DNA of 64,000 nucleotides, taken from NCBI RefSeq assembly GCF_028389875.1, contig NC_084669.1, forward strand, positions 6,657,501 through 6,721,500, in the 5' to 3' direction. The stretch comes from Rhea pennata (lineage: Eukaryota; Chordata; Aves; Rheiformes; Rheidae). Under the pieces are notes generated by a model, which was not told the DNA's origin, searched no databases, and saw only the letters and a program-made list of their open reading frames with translations. Position numbers and translations under genes: made by a program. Shown here piece by piece: positions 37,481 through 50,000 of the stretch; position 1 is the first letter of the stretch; the number at the start of each line of letters is the position of its first letter.

Positions 37481-40400
37481 GCCCCGCTACTCCATCCTCC
37501 TCCCCGCCGGCTCCCCGATGGTTTGAGGTCTCGGGCGCTCCTGCCTCCCTCCCCCGGGGGTGTGGCACCGCGGAGCGGCCCCGCAGCCCCGCGCAGGCGC
37601 CAACCCCGCCGCCGGCTCCGCGGGCCGGGCACGCCGGGACGTGTAGTCCTGGGGCGGCCCCGCCGCACCTGGCGCCGGCGCCGCGCCCCCCTCCCGCCCC
37701 GCCGCGCCCCGCCGCGCCGCGCCGCGCCGCGGGGGACGGGGCGGCTCCGCCCGCCGCGGGGCGGCTGCGTGCGCGGGCTGCCCGGGGGCCGCCGCCGCCG
37801 CCCGGGGCCGCCCCGGCTGCGGAGCTGCGCGCGGTGCCCGCGCCGCGGCGCGCAGCCCCGTGGCGGGTGGCGGAGCGCCCGGGGCGGCTGCCGCGCCGCA
37901 GCGAGCAGCGGGGCCGCCGCGGGCGCGGGGAGGCTCCCGCGGGCGCTGCGCGGGGCTCCGCGCGGCGCGGCCTGGTGCCGGGCGCCACCTAGCGGCGCGG
38001 GTGCGGCGCGGCGCGGCGCGGGCGGTGGGGCGCGGGCCCCGCTCGCTGCCCCCGGCGGGGCGGCCCCCGCCTGCGCCCCGCGGCCGCTCTGCCCGGGCCC
38101 GCCCCGAACGAGCCGCCCGGCGCGGGGCCCTGTGCCCGGCCCGGGCAGCGCCGGCCCCTCGCGTCTTCGCGCGCCAGCCCCGGCCTCTCGCGGGGTGGCA
38201 GGTGCCACCCGGTGCAGCCAGATCCCAGCCACCAGCAGATTTCTTCTCCCTCTGCTAAGTGATGTAAGCCTCTCTGCGGGCTCAAGGCAGAGAGAAGGGG
38301 TCGCACGAATTTCCAGCTTTTCTGGAGAACACGGTATTTCAGATTAAAGTACTCGAGGGAATCTCACCACTTTTCTGCCACGCAGTTTTTTATCCCGAGA
38401 AGCACTTGTGTGAGAAGCAAGCTACTAGGAGAAGTCTGTGGTTGCAAAACACTTCAGTGAAAATACTCATGTGTTAAAAGCCAAAAAGGAAAAAAAAAAA
38501 AAAAAGCCTGTGCAAAGGTTTTGAATTTTAAGCACTACATTGCAACAAAAACTAATTTCTCTTATATAGGACAGAAGGTCATGTCAGCATGCTTCTGATT
38601 TTCCTGGCAGCAAAGCAGACCAATATAACACTAAGCAGGTCAGGCAAAGAAAGAGGAATAAAATCGACACATTACTCTCACTAACGCTCTTCCTCCATTA
38701 CTATTTGCATTGATTAAATCCATGTGAAGCAAATCAAATTACCATGCAGCTTCTTGTAAGTGGAACATAGTTACTACTTTTTTTTCTGTGTTTAATTGTA
38801 CTGATCTTATTTTTTTCTACAGCTAGGCAGAAGTGACTTGGAATACCAAGACTCCTAGTCCTGCGGACTCCTAGAACACATTTTCTGAACATAGGAAATA
38901 AATAAGAAATACATTTAATGAATAATACCTTTGACATTAGGATAATGTGGCTATAATAAATGCCTTTTGTACCTGATTAAGTGTCAAAGGTTGGAACTCT
39001 CAAAGCTATTGTTAGAGCAGCTGGCAATGCTATGTAGTCGTCCACATTTGCTCTCCTATCACTTCAGAAAATGTTCAGTCTCCAGAAGCCACGCCGTGTT
39101 GTGGTTACTTTCTTTGTAGTGCCAAGTTCTATACAACAGCAGTTGTGTCTGTAAGCACCGGAAGATTTTTCAGTGATTAAATAATTCTTGAGGGGAAAAT
39201 TACTTCCTGGAAACCAGAGCTTTAGCATAGAGATGAGGTTCCTAAGGAGTCTCTGCCCTGCATGTTGTTTGATCACTTCTGAACAAGGACTGATGCTTGC
39301 CTGTAAACAGAACAAATTATACTGAGATTATAAGTGCATTTCACATCCTTGCCCAGCTGCTCGCTAATGGTCATCACAAGGGCAACAGCAGCATCAGCAC
39401 AAAACTGATTGTTAGAGGACACAGCTACACCATTTACTGTATATAGCCTTCTTAACATTACATGCAACCCCTCTCCCCAAAGGAAAAAAAAAATACACAT
39501 CCTTTTCATCTCTTACCCAGAGTATGTGGAGGCCTACATGGCAAAAATAAAATAAAATAATAAAAAATGCAATTAGGACACAATTCATAAAATACAGCTT
39601 ATGCATGTGCCTTACTTCCCATTCTGTGAAACTGAGGCTGCACAGTGAGCATAGACAATGTTTCATGTATAACTATTATATTGGCGTGGAAACGAAAAGT
39701 TGGTACTTGAAGATCTTAAGTTTGGGTTGCTTAGCACTTGGAAAACAGCATGTGCATCTGAGGGCTCTACTGCTTCTCTTCCATATACTTAAGTGGCACA
39801 CAAGCACAGTCATCTGCAGTGCTGCCCTGTGGGATAGAAGTATGACTTTGGAGTGCTGATGTTGTCCTGCATATTTTGTGAATGTTTATTGAGTATGCTT
39901 GAACAGGTAAGCAGTAGATTTATCAAACAAATTACAGAAGAACTATATGGTGTTCTGAAATCTCACTGAGATACCTAGTATTTCATGAATGGCTCAGTCA
40001 ATAAATACTTCACATTTCTGGCACCTGAGGGCACAGTTGCACAGTCCCTTCAGAAGCAGGCACCAAAATGGAACAAAATATTGTTCTGCTGCCCGACTAG
40101 TTATTTAAACTAAGCCGAATGACTTTGCGTTGAAGTTCACTAGGGGCAGTCACGTAACTGTTTAATGTGGCTGAGGGCAGGGAGTAGAAAGCTGAGTTGT
40201 TACTGGACTGCTAAGGATTCTGCAAAGCGGGTTTGAGTTACATATCTATGCAATATTTTTTTAATGATTTTTGTAGTATTTAACAAAATAAATCTTGTTT
40301 TCAGTAAGCCTGAGTCAGTTTGGTGCACTAGAATATGGAAGTTGTGTTCACTATCACAATGCTTATTTTGAAAAACGAAACCAAGACAACTGGTCCTCAC

Positions 40401-40683
40401 TGCAGCTCTTGTCTACTTTAGTCTTTCAAGTCGGAATCTAGTACTGGTACAGAACGAGGCTCTGCTTCAGCACAAGGCTCCAATGGATGGCCCCTTTCAT
40501 ACATACGGCTCCCAATGGGTTGCCAGACATGCACAAGGGATTTGCTTGCACAGACCTACTTGCCTTAAAATCCATCAACTGGTCTTTGCAAAACTCACTA
40601 CAGTATTAGGAGGCTTATGTCATGACTTCGTTAGACAAATGGATATCTTCATTTTTGTGTCACCTAGAACACCTACTTCACAA

Positions 40684-40686
<3 letters not shown>

Positions 40687-40716
<30 letters not shown>

Positions 40717-40724
40717 TGTATGTA
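40687..40724. repeat. (TATG)n microsatellite
   Basis: About nine tandem copies of the tetranucleotide in the GRK5-PRDX3 spacer. Confidence 0.95.
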
Positions 40725-43066
40725 GTAGGTATGGGTACATTTATTTATCCCTTTTCTCTCGTGCTAACACAGTCCTTTTACTTCCAGGTATGTTCACATC
40801 TGATTTAATGGAGCAGTCAGATTCTCTGTAAGTATGAATAAGGGGAAAGAGGCTGTTCATCACCAGGACATCTGTGAGTCTGTGAGTCCACAGAACAGAA
40901 TCTCTGCACTTTCTTATTCCAGACACTTGTGTGAAGCTCAGCTATTCAAGCAGACAGACTCAAAGACAGTGTGGCAGGGTTGCAACATAAGTCTTTTTCC
41001 CAGCTTAAAGATTTTGGTTCAGTGTTTGCTGGGGGCAAAGGGAAAAATTAGTCTGAATCATATATAGAAGCAGCCAATTTTGGAAAAAAAGGGAGAGGCT
41101 TTAAAAAAACAAATTCTGAAAATGTGCTTCTTATGGTGTTTACGAGCTTTGGTTGGTCTGCTTTTCAATAAGATATCTTTCATTTGAAATCATTCAGGAA
41201 AGGCTCAGAAAAATACTTTTTATGAGTACTCAACATCAGGATAAAGCAGGGCTAGCAGCCATCTTTATTGGTAAAGAGAGGTTTGTAAATGAAATGTCAG
41301 CACCGTGCAAGACCTAAATGCATCAGTTAATAAGAATAGGAAGGCACAAAGCAGCGTGTGATATTCTGAGCTGCTCTGACTGATGAGTCATCGACAGGGT
41401 GGGCTCACAGGGCTCCAGCCAGAAACACAGCAGCAACACACCCAGCTGTATCCTGCCACCAGATAAAAACCACTTGGCCTCAGTACTGCCTGCTTGAAAT
41501 GTCTGGATAAGACCCCAGGTGAACCAGTTGTCAAAAAGGCTTCTGCCTCTACTTATCAATTGGGAACATACCCTAACAGCAGCTGCCTCCTAAAATCCAT
41601 ATTATAAATATGATTAACCCAGTAAAGCCTGTTCATGATTACCTCTAGGCTGTACTGGGTTTGGAATTGCTTTTGAAACTTACTCCTACAAAGGAGTAAA
41701 TCTCTTCACCTCCTGCTGAGATTATGTATCAGCAAGTGGGAGCACGAAGGCGTACAAGAAAGCATCTGCAGGCAGCTGTAACCTTTTACAGAGCTCCTTT
41801 GCATAAGGACAGAGGCTGCCATCCACCAACAGCCACAGGCTGATGTATCATGTTGTCAAAGTGTAACTTTTTGCTTTGGATTAGATGAAAATTTTTACGC
41901 GCCTGTTACTTCCCCCCCCCTTTCCAAACCTTTTGTGCAGTCATCTGTTTTCTCAACCTAAAGGACAAATGACTATTACAGCAATTTAAGCACATAGAAT
42001 AAAATAAACTTCTAAACAATTCTAGTTTTTAAAGAAGCAAAAAAAGCATGCACCATGTCATTACCATAGAATCAGACATCCAATGACCCAAAGCAGCAGG
42101 AGATCTGGTTTAGGATTTGCTTACCCCATTTATCAAGCTTGGAGAGAAGTTGCTTTTGTTACTGTATTGTGTTAATGATGATGCTTCAAAAAGATTTTTA
42201 AGAACTATCTCTCACAAAAAAATAATGGTAACAATATACAACTATTTTTTTAATCAATATATCTCAAAGCTTGTAGCTAGAAAGGCAAATGTAATTATCC
42301 CCAGATAGGGAAAAAGAGGCACAAAATGGCAGCAAGCAGCTAAATGGCATAGCCAAAAAAAACCCCTACATCTTCTATTTTTCATTCCACTGCTCCTTGT
42401 AATGATATAAACAAAATTCTATCCTAAAGCCTGCTGAAATCCGTGGAAAGTCTCCCATTGACGTCAGATGTCTTTCAGTTGGTTTTGAAGGCTCAAGTCC
42501 TGCAAATGCTAGCATGTCCATGCACTGCTGATCGCCAGTACGAACCAGGAGTCTGTCACTGTGGGATGAGGTATAAGACTCGGGCCTGTCTGGCCAGCAA
42601 AGGTCTGTACTTTCCCTGTTTTGTTTTTTTTAATCATGTGGTCTCAGTTATACAGTGTATTCTGCTATCAGATGTGTACAGTGAGACAGAAAAGCAGAAA
42701 ACCAAAAAATACTGAGAAAGATGGACATGCAGTGCTTCTTGGAAAATTTATTTTGAACTTCAGATGGCATGAAGAACCAGGTTTAACAGCTGCTTTAGAC
42801 TGTGCCAGAAGCAGAGCTAAGAAAAAGGAACAACTCTTCTGTTAGATGTACTTTGGCAGTGACAAGGTCCATATTCAAGTTCTAGGAACAACTAGTAAAA
42901 AGCAAAATGGAAAATAACCCCTCCTATTAAATGGCAGTAATTCAAGCTCTTGCCCAGAAGTCTGGGAAACTGAATTATGCCACCTTCATAACAAAACATG
43001 AGCAATACTTCCCCACTTGCAAGCCAAGTGTTTAAACAAAGAGTTTTAAACAAATATAACTTTCCA

Positions 43067-43082
43067 GGGGGGGGGGGGGGGG
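43067..43082. repeat. 16-base G homopolymer
   Basis: Uninterrupted G run in otherwise AT-rich spacer sequence, followed by GGTGGAGAGGGAGAG-type purine-rich sequence. Confidence 0.9.
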
Positions 43083-45391
43083 TGGAGAGGGAGAGAATAT
43101 CATTTTAGAATACATCAACTTAGAAATCTTGAATAGTCAACCATGAGTGAGACTACCACCCTCAGGAAATCCTAGCAATAGCCCTTCTGTGCTGCTACAA
43201 TACAGCTCTCACATCTGAAGGAACTGCTGTGCTCCAGTCATGTCCCTAACTCCCAATTTGCTGTCCAGCCTTAGGGGAGTCAGCTGCTGGGTGTGCTCAT
43301 CTCCTCTCCTGATTGAAGGGATGTGCCACTTCAGCATAGACGGGAACACAGAGGTGCCATTCTGCACAACCCAAGTCACGGCTGATGTTTCTTTGCTGTT
43401 CTTCACCATCAGGCATGGCTTTGCACATTTCCCTTGCTCAGCTCCACTTCTCATTGCTTTGCTGACAGCCCTCAGAGCATCTTGGCAGCGTCACGGAGAA
43501 ATCTGCTGAACTGTACTGCAGACATGTCCCTGACCAACTGCTCCTTCCCTCTGCATGTGCCACTGCTCCTTAGGGCTCCCAGGCTGCAGGCTACTGCACG
43601 GGCTGTGGAATTGCTTGCCCACTGTGGATTTGACATATTTTCAAACATTCAAATCAAATACTTGCTTCCACTTTCAGAAATTGAGGGGTTTTTAAGCAAG
43701 AATACCCCTAACTTTTAGATAGCAGACATGCAAATAAGCTGAGCAGCCCAACCAGGCAGCTCCCAGCTTGGCCACAGTGACCCTCCCATCAGAGCCTCTG
43801 TCCATCTGGTACTTTCAAGCGGCCCTTTTTCATCCACAAGAGTCAGAACCGAACTGTCTTTTACACCTTCAGGTTTCCCTTAACAAAGTGAAGAAACGAA
43901 CAGCTAAGGTTCATTAACTCAGAGTCTGCTAGTTTAGTAACCAATTACTGCATGCATGCACACACACACACATCTTGTTAAAGGATAGTAAGCCTGAAGG
44001 GAACACCTTCAACATCAGAAGTGCTGAAGTCTTGCATACTTGAAGTCAAGGAAACTAGTGGGTGTAGGAAGCTGCTAGACTACTACTTTAGAGGATCCCA
44101 AACTGGGATATGCATATCCTTAGGTGTATATGTTTTCCTTCCCCCTCTTCCCAACCTGATTACAAGAACAGTTCCTCTCCCACACTCTCATGAGGGCACC
44201 TCTGTCTTCGTCATGCACCTAGGCAGCTGCCTAGCTATCTCAGGGCACATGTGAATAGATACATCATTCTGGTTGCTCTGTCAGGCACTTAGTTTTGGAG
44301 AAGATTATCTGAGCCGCATTTTCAGCTGTCACTGGCTGTATCTGTATTGATAAGTTCAGGAGCGCTAGGGAAAGGCACCAAGCACTGGAACCGGTCTGTC
44401 TACAGTGTTGAAATGCTCTAAAGTCCCTTTTAGCCAATACCAACTAACACTGCCCCAAACAGTTCCTGGGTTTATTAGAGAGTTAATATCGGCCAGGGAC
44501 CAATCTCAACAGGCAATGTGTGTGCAATCATCCTCTTTTAGAGGCTCAGAGAGTTTACTAGTACAGAAGCGACCAGACCATGCCAGCTGGATGAGTACCA
44601 GGAACAAGTTCACAAATTTCTTTGGTACTAGATGTAAGCATCCACTGGGACTCCAGGAGTTGAGGGATGTGGATTAGTCCCCTTTGGCCTTGGCTCTGGA
44701 AGCAGAGCTCGTACTGCCAGTGGAGACAGACTTCTCATCCATTCATACGGTGGGAATCTCCTCTTTGTAAAGAATGTGAATACGAATCGAAAAAAAAAAA
44801 AACAAAAATGAAACTTGATTTGACTATTTAGGCAAAGAAACATAAAAAAAAAAAAAAGAGGCAGGTAAGAGCAAATGGATTTTTAGAGTGTTTGATTTTC
44901 ATACTCTGGGCTGTACACGCCATTTCTGCTGCTCCAGAGGATGTGGCCTATAACAGGAAAGGGAGCTGGTGCTTGTATTGGTGAAGGTGGTCTATACTGC
45001 TGCTGTTGTCAGGCATCCAACAAAAATATCTTGGAAAAAAAATGTACTGATCAAGTGACTGTGCTAAAGCAGCTCCTTTAGCTGGGGTTGTAGGGCCTAC
45101 GCACCAGCAGCAGCCTGGTGCCTCCAGCTGCAGGGAAACAGTAAGATTTATCCAACTGAGGTGTGGGGCCTTCCACAGCCTATTCACCTTCTCTGCTGCC
45201 TGGTCTGGAAGGAGACGGGGGCCTGTGCCGTGGTTCTGTGACTCTCCTACCTCCCCACGCGCTCGCACACCCCGTAACGCCTCTTCTCAGGGCTGAACCC
45301 GCGCAGCTCCTTTGCGGCAGCCCGGGCAGAACGGGGGCCAACCTCCGGCGCGGCGCGGCGCGTCCGGCCACGGCCACGGCCACGCTCGGCC

Positions 45392-45400
45392 TGACGCAGC
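45392..45400 (+). promoter_or_regulatory. Antioxidant-response-element core (TGACnnnGC)
   Basis: TGACGCAGC matches the core of the NRF2/small-MAF antioxidant response element and lies 81-89 bases upstream of the PRDX3 start codon. The preceding base is C, where the extended consensus prefers a purine. An NRF2 input would suit a mitochondrial peroxidase gene, but a 9-base motif in GC-rich DNA can arise by chance. Confidence 0.4.
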
Positions 45401-45480
45401 TCCCCGCCCCGCGGCGGGGCCGCCCCCTCCTCCCCTCCCGTGCCGCCGGCCCGGCTCCGCCCGCCGCCGCCGCGCTCGAC

Positions 45481-45516
45481 ATGGCCGCCGCGCTGGGGAG
45501 GCTCCTACGGAGCGCG
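45481..45516 (+). CDS. PRDX3: PRDX3 coding exon 1
   Basis: Encodes [12 protein letters not shown], the start of the mitochondrial presequence, closely matching the mammalian MAAAVGRLLR start, which fixes the ATG. The donor is GTGAGC. The following intron is only 73 bases. Confidence 0.93.
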
Positions 45517-47052
45517 GTGAGCGCCCGCCCGCAGGCCGCGGCCCCGGCCCCGCCGCGGCCCCGGCCCTGACGGCCCGTGTCCCCCGCAGGTGCCCGCCGC
45601 CGCCGCCGCCGGGAGGAGGGTGACGGCGCGGCCGCCGCCCTGCGCCCGCCGCCAGCTCAGCCTCGGTAAGCGCGCGGGGAGGGGGGGCTGCGGCGCGGCG
45701 CGGCGCGGCGCTGCGGGCGGGCGGGCGGCGCTCGCGGCTGCGGGCCCGGAGCCGAGGGCGCGGCCTGCGGCGCGGCGCGGCGCGGCGACACTCTCTTTTT
45801 TTCCTGCCCCCGAGGCTCTTCCAGGCTCGCTCCTGCCGTCACGCAGCACGCCCCGTTTTTCAAAGGAACGGCTGTCGTCAACGGAGAGTTCAAAGAGCTG
45901 AGCCTAGATGATTTTAAGGGGAAATACCTGGTTCTCTTCTTCTACCCTCTGGATTTGTGAGTGCAGGTTTATTCTCTTTCAAATGTTGCTCCTGAGGCTT
46001 GTGATTTAAGGAGCCTGGCTGAAGAGAACCAAAAACGCAGCACGGCATTCCTGCCTGAAGTGACTGTTTTTTGCCTTATCCGGGGTTGTCTTGCAAAGCA
46101 GATGTGGCCGTTTCTAGAGCACGAGTGATAAGATTTGGGGACAAAAGGTAGCTGTGTACTACAGCAACAGTCGGAGAGCATCTGCTGGCTGCTAGGAGTG
46201 TTTCGGGAGATAGCCGGGTCTCGCAGGCGCCGTTCCTCCTAGGGTCGGGTCCCTGGGGTGGGAGCGTTGCCTTGCAGCTCTGGGTCACCGGGAAGCCTTG
46301 TGTCCTTCCAAGCAGCAGGCCAGCAAACTGCAGCTCCAGAGCAAAAGGTGGTGTGACGGGGCCCCAGCCAAGAAGGCCTGAACGGCTAAGAGCATCCTGG
46401 ACACTTTTTCCTGAAGTCTAGTGTATGTGCGTAGCTGGGAGAGGGTGTAATCTGCAGCCCTCCCAGTATAGAAATTCCGTGCAAGAATACCTTTGTCAAC
46501 AACAGAGAGCTGAAAATTGGTGTGCCATATAGCTGTGCAGCAGTTGCTGTTGCTTTTAGACTTATTGAAGCCAACCTTCAGCAGGGAACGTGGTCAGAAT
46601 TATCAAGCATGCAGTTAAATAAAACACACCGCTGCATTAGTGCCTAGATATGAATATATGAGCATCTTTTCTAAACTCTCAAAAGCTTGCAGAATCTTTA
46701 CAGCCTCCTCTCTTCCCACCCAGCACCTTTGTATGTCCCACAGAAATTATAGCTTTCAGTAACAAAGCAAATGAATTTCATGATGTGAACTGTGAAGTGG
46801 TTGCAGTTTCTGTGGATTCTCATTTCTGCCATCTGGCCTGGATAAATACACCACGAAAGGTATGAATTGGGCAACAGTTTGGGGTTTTCTGTATTGGTTT
46901 GCTTCTTTTTTATAAGAGCTTTTTTTAAGAGTTAAATGAACAATCACACAAACACTAATTTTAATAAATAGACAGTGATATGTCTAAGTGAGTAACATAA
47001 GATGGTGTGACTTAACTCTGACCTCAATTTTTTTCCTGATCTTTTCTTTCAT

Positions 47053-47089
<37 letters not shown>

Positions 47090-50000
47090 TCTTTGTTTTC
47101 CTGACTGTCTTGGTAGTCCTGGAGGTTACATCATGTCCTCATATTTATCCCACCAGATGAATATGTTGCTGTCCTAAGGTGCTCGTTACAGCTAACGGTT
47201 TGTGTGTAGCATGACATAAAATTACTAGCAGCTGATTTAGTAACTATTGCTAACTAGTACCTAGCACTGATAACTGTAGAATGGAAACAAAAGAAGAACC
47301 AGTTTATCAAAGCACTTGTAGTGTTAATTGTCATTTGCTGAAATGGTTCCACTTCTTAAATACAAACATAGGTCCTCAGCTTTCTTCAGGGAAAGAACTG
47401 ATAGCAAAGACTAGCAACTGGCAGTTACCATTTTTTTTTTTTTTTTTTTTTTACATTATCACAAGTATGTATTCATATATATATATATATATATATATAT
47501 AAGTCATCTCACTAGTTTCTTTAGTAGTAGAAAATAAAAAACGTCGTCGGAAGGTACAGAAGCTCCCGTGGGATCTGTAATTGCCCATGGGATCACGCGG
47601 TCAATTGTAGTGCTGGTCCTTGTCAGATTAGGATGCTCTAGATGCATGGCAGCTTCTCTGTAACATACAAGAGAGTGTGTCTGCTACATTTAATGTGTCT
47701 TGGCTGAGCCAACCAGAGTAACTAATTTTCTGCATTCTTTGTTTAAAGCTCTAAAATGTGATTATGAACAGACTTCAATTCCTCAATGAAAGCAACGAAG
47801 TGTATACCATGTGTTGTTTAGTGCACGCATAGCAAAATATTTTGCAAAGGATAGAAAAAAATTCCACAATAGTGCAGATGGAAAACTGACACCTTGAGAA
47901 GTTAAGGCCTTGGTTTCTCTGATATCTGTGTTTAAAGCCTTGCATTTGAGAACTCTACTGCAGACAAGCATTTGCAGGATCAGGGTCTACGTGACTAAGA
48001 TTACACAATGATTCACTGATGATACCAGAAATAGAAAAGCTAACAAACTCTGGTCATGTTTCAAGGATAGGGAACTTATCTCTCTTACTGTTCCAATATG
48101 TTGCATAATTCTCTAAATATTGTTTAAATAGATTCAAAAGAAAATACATGCATAGAGAACAGCAAAACTCTGACATATTTGGTTTGGGTGTTGGTGGCCA
48201 GTGTTTTATCAGTTATATAAAGGTTTTCTCTTCCCTCCTCACCACGAGCAGCACTTACATATGCAAAATAAAACTTTATATTCAAAGCTCCTGCACAAGG
48301 GACAAAGGAAATCTTTATGTTTTGTTGTTGTTGTGTTAGTCCTTTACCACCAAAATAAGCAATTCTAAAATGCTTGGGGGGTGGGGGTTCATGTTCCAAA
48401 ACAGATCAAGTGTTCCTGCGTGCTTAAACTTCCCCTGTATGGTTTCTTTCACTGTGCAAATGGAATAAATGTTTTTTTTCTAGTTAATATATCTTCAAGA
48501 GCACGGAATCCAGCCATCTAAAGAGTAATCTTTAAAAAGCATTTGGTAGTAAAATGGTATCTTATTCTATTTTCACTAGAGTGGCGGCTTGGGCCATATG
48601 AATATTCCAGTTCTGTCAGATCTCACAAAACAAATCTCCCGTGATTATGGTGTGCTACTAGAAGGACCTGGCATAGCACTACGGTAATACATGATTGCTA
48701 GTAATTGTTACAATACAACCCAGTTGAAAACAGTGTGGGCCATGCTGTCTCCTCCTGAGGATCAAATGAAAACTATAAAGCATCCACTTGTTCTGTAGAA
48801 CTTCTGTTTGATCCTGTTTGAGGAAAAGGGTACGTTTCCAACTGGGTATGGTTCCACACTTCTCTGATAATATCTGCAGAGGAAAAGTCAGCTATTCTGA
48901 TCTGAATTAATGGGAGAACTCCTTGACACTAAGGAAGGGGAGAGTAGGATAGAAGAGAATTTCTCAGTTTTTCAGAATTTAGGACTGTCCTCTCTTCCCC
49001 ATTTTTTCCTCTCCCTCTGGAGGTAAAGAGATCACATTGGCTTCTATGTAAGAATTTTTCTAAGCTGTAGTCCTAGAGGCCACTACAGTCAATCCCAAAA
49101 CTATGTAGAATAATGAAATTTACAACACTTCCTTTCCCACTATGGAAATACTTACTAAAAGTAAATAGTGATCCCTGAGAAATGTTGGATAGAAGTCCAC
49201 TGGAGAGATCTGATTCCTGATCTCTGGATGAAAAGGCAGCTGTATCAGCTGTTGGCCCTAAAGTATGGGACTAATCTCATACTCTTAGTGTTCACAGAAC
49301 ACTAGTTATGGATATTTGGTAGAGAAGGTCTTCTTGTATGCCTTGAAAAATGATTTTTTCATTTAGTTCTCCTCTAAGAACAGAGTGGTAAAAGTCTACA
49401 GAGGATTGTTTAAAATTCTGCTTCAGAGCTGAGTAAGAAGAATAATACTGATTCTAGGTTACTCTGTCCTGTTCTTCCACTTAAAAAACTGAGCAGCTTC
49501 TTTGAAGCTTCCTTGCTAGAAGAGATTTCTGATGCTTGTTTGTTGAAAAAGTTAAATTCAACACATTAGTAGGATAGAAGTGGGATTCAGTTCCCACAAA
49601 TGTTTACATGTAACAGGATTTAATTTAGTATTTTAATGTTCAAGCAACTCTTCAGTCATAACTTCAGATTTTCTTGTTAACCAAAAAGACATGGCAAGGA
49701 TGCCAACTATCAGCTTTGAAATATAGGTGGAATTCTTTCTGCTTTAGTTACATTTCTGGCTGTCTTAATTTCATAGTTTTCATGCATGGTTTGCAATATC
49801 GCAATACAAATAGATTGGTCTTGCTTTTGATCACTGCACTAACAAACAATATATTAGGTGCTGTGTTACTACTCCTAATAGATATGTGTATCAGTTTTGT
49901 GTTTGGTCTTGGGAATGTGATTTGCATTCCCTAAAGTATTGATTGTTTACAGAGGTCTCTTCATCATTGATCCTAATGGAGTCATCAAGCATCTAAGTGT

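Larger units (their letters stand above)
35980..38230 (-). promoter_or_regulatory. GRK5: CpG island spanning the GRK5 promoter and exon 1
   Basis: About 2.2 kb of very GC- and CpG-rich sequence surrounds GRK5 exon 1, contrasting sharply with AT-rich flanks. It carries a (TCGGC)6 run at 37451-37480, GCGCC/GGCGC pentamer runs near 37711-37731 and 38002-38021, and two poly-G tracts of 16-17 bases (36867-36882 and 36959-36975). No TATA box was evident near the start codon, which fits a CpG-island promoter. All the long open frames here on both strands are composition artefacts. The transcription start is not visible from sequence alone. Confidence 0.8.
38231..45289. other. GRK5-PRDX3 intergenic spacer
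   Basis: About 7 kb between the divergent GRK5 and PRDX3 promoters, with no coding gene, RNA gene or transposon that I can recognise. It has a TATG microsatellite (40687-40724), a 16-base G run (43067-43082) and scattered A/T runs. The block 43200-43700 is somewhat richer in GC but has no identifiable content. Distal promoter elements for both genes would be expected here but cannot be named from sequence. Confidence 0.6.
45290..45800 (+). promoter_or_regulatory. PRDX3: CpG island over the PRDX3 promoter and first two exons
   Basis: GC- and CpG-dense block beginning abruptly near 45290 and ending inside PRDX3 intron 2. It includes a GC box (CCCCGCCCC near 45403), three CGGCCA hexamers (45366-45383) and GGCGC pentamer runs at about 45346-45362, 45691-45710 and 45769-45787. 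No TATA box was seen. Transcription probably starts within roughly 100 bases upstream of the ATG at 45481. Confidence 0.8.

Noticed and set aside
37300-38232. 310-codon minus-strand and 274-codon plus-strand open frames
   Set aside because: Both arise from the GRK5 CpG island, overlap each other on opposite strands and are Ala/Arg/Pro/Gly-rich without family similarity.
42062-42120. CR1-like start (CATAGAATCAGA)
   Set aside because: The following sequence does not continue into the CR1 3' end, so the match is limited to a dozen bases.
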